A stretch of 64,000 nt of DNA, from positions 62,001 to 126,000 of the forward strand of contig SWBL01000002.1 of NCBI GenBank assembly GCA_024195585.1, given 5' to 3'. The notes beneath the pieces are model-generated. The model saw nothing but the letters and a program-made list of their open reading frames with translations. It was not told the origin of the DNA and made no database searches. How positions within the stretch are numbered: the stretch's first letter is position 1; every line of letters starts with the position of its first letter. Source of the stretch: Aureobasidium sp. EXF-3400 (Eukaryota; Ascomycota; Dothideomycetes; Dothideales; Saccotheciaceae). This document shows positions 56,699-64,000 of this stretch, piece after piece. The position numbers were made by a program, and so were the translations under genes.

Positions 56699-57958
56699 AT
56701 GACCTCCGCCTTCGTGCGCGTCTCTGGCCCGCCGAACAGCAACTTCCTCGTTGGATATCCTGGAATCTCGGCCACTTCTCCGCGCATAGAGGGCAAGGTC
56801 GAGATCCGTCCACTACTGGGCGTCTCTGCTCCCGTTCATGTCTCGTTGGTCACCGTCTGCCTGCAACGTCGAGAGAGCATCCACCCCTCGGCCGACACAA
56901 TCAAAGGCCATTTGGTCACGTCAAATCGTAGGGAGATCACTGATATAGTCGGCAAGGAGATGCTACTATATCGCGCCCCTTTGGGTCGTGAGAGCGAAGC
57001 CATTCTGTCTATGGATCTCCCTTTTGTCATACTCATCCCATACGGTCGAGGCGGCGAGGAGATGGCTAGACGTGTACCACCAGCAAGCTTGCAGTTGGAT
57101 CGCCGCGCTGCTGAAACCTTTTACGAAATTGTCGTTACTGTCCATCACGGCGCAAGCGACCAGAAGAAATACCCTTTTCCTGTACCGATCGCGAGATACG
57201 ATACTCTGTCTACATTCGGCATGTACAACCGCCCGGAAAGCGCTGAGCGTGTTGTCGACCACCTCGTTACCCTCGCTATATCATTACCTCGCTGGTCCTA
57301 TGGTCCTCTCGACCCAGTCAGCGTCTACATCAAATTAACTCCCAATCCCGACATGCTTAGAAAAGCCATGAAGGCTACAGTCAAAGCAATCACAATGAGC
57401 ATCGAAGAAGAGGTCATATACAACCATCAAGGAGATGAACCGCAACGCAAAGCCAAGACGTTGGCTTCTTCCACTCATCGCGTAGGGATTAAGATGCCCG
57501 AAGCTGGCTATTTTACAAATCTGGGTTTGGTTTTCCCTGCTCGGGACTTGCGCAACCAAGAAGGCATCTTGCCCCGTCAAAAACGAGAATTTCCTCTTTA
57601 TGCCGTCAGCGGCTTCACAACCACCGGTACTCTGTACAAGATTGAGTACTATCTGGTCGTAAAGGTATGTTTAGTGCTGATCATTTTCTTTGGACCTTGT
57701 TCTGACCTTATTCAGGCCGTCATGTCTGGTGCAAAGGATATAATGATTCGCCAACCGATTGTCGTATGTCCGTGGGATCACGCTGGCTGCAAAGAAGAAA
57801 TGGAAGCCATCGAGCAAGCTGCCAAAGATGCCTACCATGTCTCTCCCGACAATCCCATGCTTCCCGCTTCTACAATAATCAGAGCCTCCGACGCCAACGG
57901 TCTCAAAAGCTTAGGCATGACCATAGTTGGAGGCCACAGGAAACCCCTGATCGAATGA
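56699..57958 (+). CDS. arrestin-like domain protein, 2 exons
   Basis: Arrestin-fold adaptors recruit Rsp5-type ubiquitin ligases to membrane transporters. Exons 56699-57664 and 57716-57958 (51-nt intron) give about 402 residues. The N-terminal half shows the beta-sandwich pattern of an arrestin N-domain (FLVGYPGISATSPRIEGKVE; VHVSLVTVCLQRRESIH; ILSMDLPFVILIPYGRGGEE; FYEIVVTVHHG) and the second half resembles a C-domain (PLDPVSVYIKLTPNPDML; HRVGIKMPEAGYFTNL; EFPLYAVSGFTTTGTLYKIE; YYLVVKAVMSGAKDIMI). I see no PPxY ligase-binding motif. Many filamentous fungi carry this protein without a named function. The intron is frame-neutral; removing it restores the beta-strand YYLVVKAVMSG. Confidence 0.75.
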   Translation: MTSAFVRVSGPPNSNFLVGYPGISATSPRIEGKVEIRPLLGVSAPVHVSLVTVCLQRRESIHPSADTIKGHLVTSNRREITDIVGKEMLLYRAPLGRESEAILSMDLPFVILIPYGRGGEEMARRVPPASLQLDRRAAETFYEIVVTVHHGASDQKKYPFPVPIARYDTLSTFGMYNRPESAERVVDHLVTLAISLPRWSYGPLDPVSVYIKLTPNPDMLRKAMKATVKAITMSIEEEVIYNHQGDEPQRKAKTLASSTHRVGIKMPEAGYFTNLGLVFPARDLRNQEGILPRQKREFPLYAVSGFTTTGTLYKIEYYLVVKVCLVLIIFFGPCSDLIQAVMSGAKDIMIRQPIVVCPWDHAGCKEEMEAIEQAAKDAYHVSPDNPMLPASTIIRASDANGLKSLGMTIVGGHRKPLIE

Positions 57959-59421
57959 GCCTTATCGATTGTTTACTTTCTGCTTTTTAATACCACTTTT
58001 TGGGACAAGTCACGACGTCACGACTGGTCCATTTTCTTCTTTTCTCTGGGAGCGAGAGGGGCAAAATGCTGATTTGGCGAGGAGTTCATGGGTGTTCGAA
58101 GGGTTGGGATCATGTCAGGCCGGCAGGATGTTAGTCCCTTTACCAAGGACAAAGACAGGTGTTTTGTCGATTTTGGCAGGTCTGAATTGCATTTCTGGGA
58201 GTTGTTGTTTCCCTTTTTCATCTAGGCTGGTGGTGATGCGTTTCGTACAAGCCATTACACTATCAATCCAGCTTAATACACGAGTCTCTTGACAACATTT
58301 CACAGCTCGGCCGTACTGCTCAGAAAGGATCACTGCTATTTCTTGTTTGTAGTTCGAAGGAATGGTTTGAGTTCACGATATCGTTTACCGAAGCACACCC
58401 CAAACCTCAAATCTGGGGTGAGTGCGCACGGCTGTTTCATCAAGTGGATGTTGGCCTTAGTACTTACGCAACACCTTCTCCCCACCCGTCGTCAAGATTA
58501 GGGAGATTAAAATTCCCAGAATGAGACATGTTTGTTATATCCATCCTGAATATGTCAAAGTTGATCCACTCGAGGTTGTAGGATTTGGGTTGCTCAAGTG
58601 GGTACGACCTTGTTTTGGACTTTCTTGAACAGATCACCATCTAGATCTTTTGAGCTCTCTCCACTTCCTGCACCTGTGTGAGGTAGGAGCGGTTCACCGA
58701 CAAATCTTCGACGGCCGAGTTGTTATAGTGTTATGAGACAATCATATAGGGTCGGCAATCTCGATGGGGGCTTCCGTCGTCCTTTGCGACACAAGGCTTC
58801 CTTCAGCCATCTTCCAAGCCTTCCAAACAACAATTTCCTTTCTTGACAGCAAAGTCAAAACCTGAGCATGACAGTGAACTGACATAGGGTCTCGGAACTC
58901 GTAGAGAACCATCGGTGCAATGATCTGAAACCAAATGTCAGGTTTCACCGACTCGCTTCTCTGAAGGAGATTCAGGTATATTGTACCCGCTGCCCGGATT
59001 GAGGCTCAAGAGGAAGCGTCTGTAAGAACCAGAACGCTTTGTAGATCCCTTGGTTCGTGCCTTCTTGCACACCTTGGTTCAAGGCAAATCTTGTGTTAAG
59101 TAGACCAAGGCATCCCAATATATTTTTTCTCTCTCTCTGATGAAGTAGCAAGGCTCCCGTGTTTTGCTGATCTGGGGGAATTTCTTGTCCTCCTCTGTGA
59201 TTGATTATATGCCTTGTTTTGGTCTTTGATATTACTTTTTATTTTCCATCCACTCTTTTTGTACTGTCTCTTTCTGGATTTTTGCTTCTTTCGTCTGGTT
59301 TCTGGTATCTGGACTCTTGCTTGTACTTTGTCGCTCGGCCTGGAGCAATACTATATGTAACCGGAGTGCTCTCCAGGATACACATGGTTCTCGACCACCT
59401 CTACCTTGCAGCTTATTCTAG
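57959..59421. other. 1.46-kb intergenic region
   Basis: No gene that I can support. A minus-strand frame at about 58742-58957 (PDIWFQIIAPMVLYEF..., stop near 58742) looks mildly protein-like but has no start context or family. A CT microsatellite (TTCTCTCTCTCTCTG) lies near 59127-59141. Confidence 0.45.
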
Positions 59422-60708
59422 ATGTCTGAATCTACTCAATCCCTCTCCCCGGTAACAAATACCGATCATCGAGGCTGGCTCTGGATCACAGTCATTACTT
59501 GCACAATCATTTGTCCCATACTATTACTCTGGCGAGGAATAGTACGGTACAGGAAATATGGTCTCGATGATCTTGCCGTCGTTCTTTCTTTTGTGGGTTC
59601 AATCCATCTTGGCTTTCTCCTATACATGTCAAAGCAACATGAGCTAATCAAGCAAAAACAGGTTTTCGTCATGGCACATTCAGCTCTTCTCATGGGATCA
59701 CTGAAACTCGGACTCGGAGTACAATTGACACCAAGTACCCAAGCAGGTATTATTGAAGCTGCAAGGGTAAGATATATCGTCACACCTTCCCAATATCAAT
59801 CAACTGATCTCCCTTCCCAGCTGGTCTTTGCAAGCAGAATCCTCCTCTCTCTTATCCTCGGAACCTCCAAATTATCAGCTTTGTTCCTTATCCGCCGCCT
59901 CCTACCACAAAATTGTACACGTCTCTACATCTGCAATATTGGAATTTTACTCGTCGTTATCTGGAGTGTCATGGCTATCCTCACCACAAATGCAAATTGC
60001 ACGCCTAGTCATATGTTACTGGCCTCCAAACAAAATAGCTGCAAAAACTTGGACATCAGGATCAGTGTTGCTATGACTTTGAGTTGTGCTACTGAATTGG
60101 GGGTATTAAGTCTTGCTGCTGCCTTTTTGGGGCAGATGCAAGTGGAGGTGAAACAGAAGAAATGGGTTGTACTGGCGTTCTTGCTGCGTGTGCCGTAAGT
60201 ATTTTCTCACACTCTTCTGTTCACTCTTTTGAAGGAAAATGCTAACAAAAGGCATAGAAACATCGCACTCAGCATCACATACCTAATCTTCTACCTCCAT
60301 TTCCTCTCCTCGGGCTCCTCCTCAATCTCCTTCATCCCAACATCCATCCTCCAACAAGCTCTCATCACCTACACCTTCATCGCCTCCTGCTCCTCAGCTT
60401 TCCTCCCCTTCTCCATCCCTTACCCTTCAATCTTTCACCTCAGCAATTCATCCGGAAAACTCGCCCGTCGCATCTCCACACCAATGTCCTTTTTCGGCGA
60501 CAAGATGAGGGGAGATAGAGAAGTGTTTACGCATAAAGCTAGGGTGTTTGCGGATGTTAATGGAGTGCAGAGAAGGGAGAGTGAGAGAAAGGTTAGGCTG
60601 CAGAGGCAGAAGGACAGGGTGGGCAAGGGACATGTGAAGGGCACGGAGAGTATGGAGAGTTTGAAGGGGATTGTGAGGGAAGAGACTTTTGAGGTACAGG
60701 TTGTGTAG
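59422..60708 (+). CDS. fungal rhodopsin-like integral membrane protein, 3 exons
   Basis: Members are seven-helix membrane proteins related to Pth11-type receptors, usually of unknown ligand. Exons 59422-59766, 59821-60194 and 60258-60708 give about 389 residues. Visible helices: WLWITVITCTIICPILLLWR, then RYRKYGLDDLAVVLSFVGSI (the conserved G-x-DD after helix 1), ALLMGSLKLGLGV, FASRILLSLILGTSKLSALF, LYICNIGILLVVIWSVMAIL, TELGVLSLAAAFLG and SITYLIFYLHFLSSG. A cytosolic, strongly basic tail follows (RRESERKVRLQRQKDRVGKG), odd for the family's usual shorter acidic tail. Intron 1 (54 nt) is frame-neutral. Confidence 0.75.
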
Positions 60709-63700
60709 GAGGAGGTTTGTTGCTCTTTTGGTTTATCTTTTCTTGGTATGTTCGGGGGTTGAATTATACCTTTGAACCAATTCTTGGTTGTGCAAGTCGT
60801 GTCCTTGATCTCGAGTTTCACACTTATAGTTGATCTTTCATTGAGCCAGATGGGAGAACTTTGCGGAATCGACGAGGAGTGATCAAGCATAATACAGGGA
60901 GAGGAAGACAAAGGGAAGTTGACATGGAGACATCAAAACCAGCATTGTGCCGGCTGATGCCACACAAAGTTCATCCATGGAACTGTTTTTATCATGGTTT
61001 ATCGACACCACTGAGAGGCAGATAAGATCAACAACAGGAAACAAGGTGCAGATGGAATGTGTTCGGCAGACGAATCCTTGACAAAATAGAATTGTGCGAT
61101 GACATGGAAGCAGCGATCAAGAATGTGACCTCTCGGTGTGCCACAGTATGTAACGCGTATAGTTGTTGAGATGCACGATACCCTTGAGAAATATAGCCAT
61201 CGAGAAATCAAAGCAGTGCAAAGATGTAGAAATGACCAATCAGCACTGATGGACGTAAAGTTGAACTCACTCTGTATGCTTTCGCAGAGGCGTGCAGCAA
61301 CAGCCAGCCAGCCATAAGAGGCGTTGCTATGCTTCGAGCATAACACATGCTCCATGATGACTGACGCTAGCCAATTCGACGCCCCTTTTTGAAGGGCCTT
61401 TTTCAGGTCAAAACCTTACGGACCTCTTTCCTTTCGGGCAAGAGATGGCTGAACGAAATCTTGCATTTGCATGCAACACGATGACATGGATCCAGGAACC
61501 CAGTGCATGGCAACTTGTTCTCAGTCTCAACGGTTGCGGTACATCTGCGAGGTAGTCATCTTTCCAGGTACAATACTCAACCAAGATCTGGATGTGGAGC
61601 AGTGAGGCGAGGTAAGCAGATCGATTCCTATACAAGGAAAAAGTCACGATTGTGAATGCCCAGAAGGGTCGAACAGAAACCAAGATGCCGAGTTACCGAA
61701 TCATAACAGATAAAACAAGCAGAATATGGCGCTTTACTTTCCAGATAGTGCACGTGGGAGGGGATCATCCTTCTGTCAAGACCTCAGACTGAGACATTTC
61801 TCTCCACGGTCAATCCGGGAAGTTCTTTCCGAAGACATTGTTCAAGAGTTTTGCCCAAGAGGTCCCAAGAGATGAAGAGGATTCATCTTTGCTTTTGTTT
61901 ATTATGGGCCGTCTTGGAATATTCTTGGTGTGGGTTTTGTTTTGTTGGAGGCTGGAGCAAGCGTGATATAAAAGTCCGCTTCGGCTCCCCTCACAACCCT
62001 CCAGCGGTTTTTTCGTCGCCACAGCATCACACAAGCTTCGTTCCTCGCGATCAGTGCGGCCATCTCGATTTTAATGAAGCCATATGGATAGCGGCTTGGT
62101 CAGTCTAGGAGCTTGTCTGGTAGTGGGAGTGGAGCTGAGTGGGCGGTGTTCTCATATTTGGTGATGGGTACTTTCTGGAGGTACCTCCTCCAATTCACCA
62201 TGAGAGACTCGAGCTGTGATATGAAAGATGAAACATTCGAGAATCAAAGAACCAGAGCACGAGTTTGACAGGCATTCGCAAGCTTTATACTCTCTGTAGT
62301 ACACAGAAGCGTCAATCCGGCAGGTTGCCGAACGTGCTTGACCGGCGCGTAACATCAGCAGTCGGGAGCCCGAATGCTGTACGAGCGAGTTGACATGTAG
62401 ATAAATTCTCCGACGCAGGTCCATGAATCATTTAGTAATGACTAGCAAGCATCTAGTCATTGAGAAGAACAGTCAAAATGAAAGTCTTTCAAAGTGGTAT
62501 CGACTTGCCATGGGATTTGTGGAGATCTGATTCGCGACTCAACAGGATGCGCGAGCGAGGTTACCTAGTCCTGCAAGATGAGTTTTCGAGATATCTCTGC
62601 AATGGCTCCGTGACTACACGCAGCACTTGGCGAGAATACTTCCCTCACGAGATGCATGCCTGAAACACTTGTCTGAATGATAATGGTCCTCAACCGTATA
62701 TTGAAGGATGGTAAACAACAAGGCAGGGCATGATCCTTGCCTTGAACAAGGTTCGCGTAAGCAGCAGTAGCATGCAAGGGATGTTCTTGCCCGGCTGAGC
62801 AGCGCGTGCTGCATGCATGTACAGCACGAATCGTGGAAACTTTGACGTGTAAGCAGAGCGTCGTCATGGATTAGAGTGTCAACATAGTCAGTGGTCGGTG
62901 GAGTCATGTTGAACAACTACCGCGGGTTCTTGGTCAATGTGAATTAACACTAGCTAAGAACTGTCGCTCGTAGAGGCGCAAAGGAAGTAGAGACAAGCTC
63001 CACCAGATCATCAAGAAGAAGCTCGGAGGGCTGAAGCTGTGGGCCTGTGGCTTGAGAGACGACAGCCCCCGCCAAGCTTTCGAGTGCACGGCAAGTATGA
63101 CGCTTATACCAGCAACGACCCGTCTTTTCGTCCCAGCCCTCGGGTCAAGGTCTATCCTTGCACAACCACGCCCATCCTGGTCACTTCGGAGATTTAATAC
63201 TGTACGACTTGCATATATGCAGCAGTGGGAATGGAGCCTGAAGGGACCAAGGCGGTGTTGAGACTCATGAAGCCTTGATCGATTGCCTCAACCATGCGCA
63301 GATACTATGGAGCAATGAAGACATGCCGGGCATCAGTCGATATCTGACCAACAGTTACATGTCTCCGGAGTACCTACCACGCACACGTTGTACCGGCGAG
63401 GCTGCCTTGAGTCCCGAATCTCGCATGGAACTATCCAGATCACAAAGCTAAACCCAAACATGCATGAACAGCTAAGAGATTCTCGCATGCATGACAAGTG
63501 GAGGTGTGCCATAGAAACGGTATCGATTTGCGCCAATACCGCTTTCCTCAACACTCTCCCTCGCTCGCTCATGGCCCTTATGCAAGCAGACCCGCCACTT
63601 ACTCCAGACCCGCCCTGACAGGATCGGCTCGAAAGTCATTTGCCAACTTTTAGCTCCTTGTTATGGCTCCTGTTGCTGGGTGAAGCTACTGTGGAAGGAG

Positions 63701-63961
63701 CGGATCCTTAGCGAGTGTGTGTTACTGGCACCCGAGTACCCATAGATGTTGGTAAGTGGTCGCCTCTTCCTTGGGGCTGGGTATACATATATAATTGGGA
63801 CGGGCTCCCTGCCTCTTCTTCAAGAGTGACTCAAGTGCAACCTTCCAATCTCTCGTTCTCTTACCTGTCTTTCGTTTCAAGAATCTGCATACACCCGATA
63901 TTAGTCCCACTACCCTCTCACACACCTACTCGCTTGACTACCCTTTCCATCCACGCTTGAT
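60709..63961. other. 3.25-kb gene-poor right end
   Basis: No coding frame over about 120 codons with any domain feature on either strand, and no tRNA, tandem array or transposon ORF seen. Frames such as 60999-61355(-) and 62460-62663(+) are not supported. A probable core promoter (TACATATATAATTGG, near 63783-63797) precedes the start at the right edge. Confidence 0.5.
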
Positions 63962-64000
63962 ATGAGGGCCGTAACTAAACTTTCGGCTGCGGCACTTTGG
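63962..64000 (+). CDS. probable N-terminus of a secreted protein, cut by the right window edge
   Basis: ATG-AGG-GCC-GTA-ACT-AAA-CTT-TCG-GCT-GCG-GCA-CTT-TGG reads MRAVTKLSAAALW, like the start of a signal peptide (basic residues then a hydrophobic run). A TATA-like TATATAA lies about 170 bp upstream and a C/T-rich leader precedes the ATG. Only 13 codons are visible, so this is tentative. Confidence 0.35.
   Translation, partial: MRAVTKLSAAALW

Noticed and set aside
58742..58957. Minus-strand frame with a protein-like look
   Set aside because: No ATG in good context, no partner exon found, no domain.
60999..61355. 118-codon minus-strand frame in the right-hand gap
   Set aside because: Composition is not coding-like and no family is recognised.

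Overview
The window looks like nuclear DNA of a filamentous ascomycete (Pezizomycotina; perhaps Dothideomycetes or a related class, which is inference). Genes are dense, on both strands and not in operons. They carry short introns (about 40-60 nt, GT...AG, often with a CTAAC/CTGAC branch site), and there is a Zn2Cys6 regulator, a DENN protein, a fungal rhodopsin-like membrane protein and a chitin deacetylase with CBM18 modules. The coding regions given here were joined across introns by reading splice sites and frame by eye, with no transcript support.

Layout. 1-5.2 kb: 5' end of an unknown gene cut by the left edge, ERG25 (sterol C-4 methyl oxidase) and an SR-protein kinase, all on the minus strand. 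7.1-10.6 kb: DDB1. 11.4-14 kb: two unknown cysteine-rich genes, one with two tandem copies of its last exon. 14.7-20 kb: a crotonase-family enzyme and a DENN protein. 20.2-26.3 kb: a Zn2Cys6 transcription factor, an intracellular-type GH32 fructosidase and an MFS sugar transporter, which together look like a small sugar-use cluster. 27-31 kb: a DUF4267-type membrane protein and VPS11. 31-36 kb: an AT-hook-like nuclear protein, a small coiled-coil protein and DBR1 (lariat debranching). 36.5-42 kb: ZPR1, a Rpr2/Snm1-type RNase P/MRP subunit, TFB4 (TFIIH) and RPB8 (RNA polymerases I-III). 42.2-46.5 kb: a taspase-like Ntn hydrolase and ARP3. 47.5-54.1 kb: the chitin deacetylase and an SPX-ankyrin-GDPD protein. 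54.9-60.7 kb: an intron-bearing tRNA-Leu(AAG), a PPIL3-type cyclophilin, an arrestin-like protein and a rhodopsin-like membrane protein. 60.7-64 kb: no supported gene until a probable secreted-protein start in the last 39 bases.

Most genes are housekeeping genes that share short divergent promoters (VPS11/AT-hook, small coiled-coil/DBR1, RPR2/TFB4). The accessory signals most worth a second look are the tandem alternative last exons at 11.6-12.1 kb, the poly-cysteine-tailed Gly/Tyr-rich protein at 13.1-13.9 kb, and the sugar cluster, whose shared GH32/transporter promoter holds CGGGC motifs at a 14-bp period.
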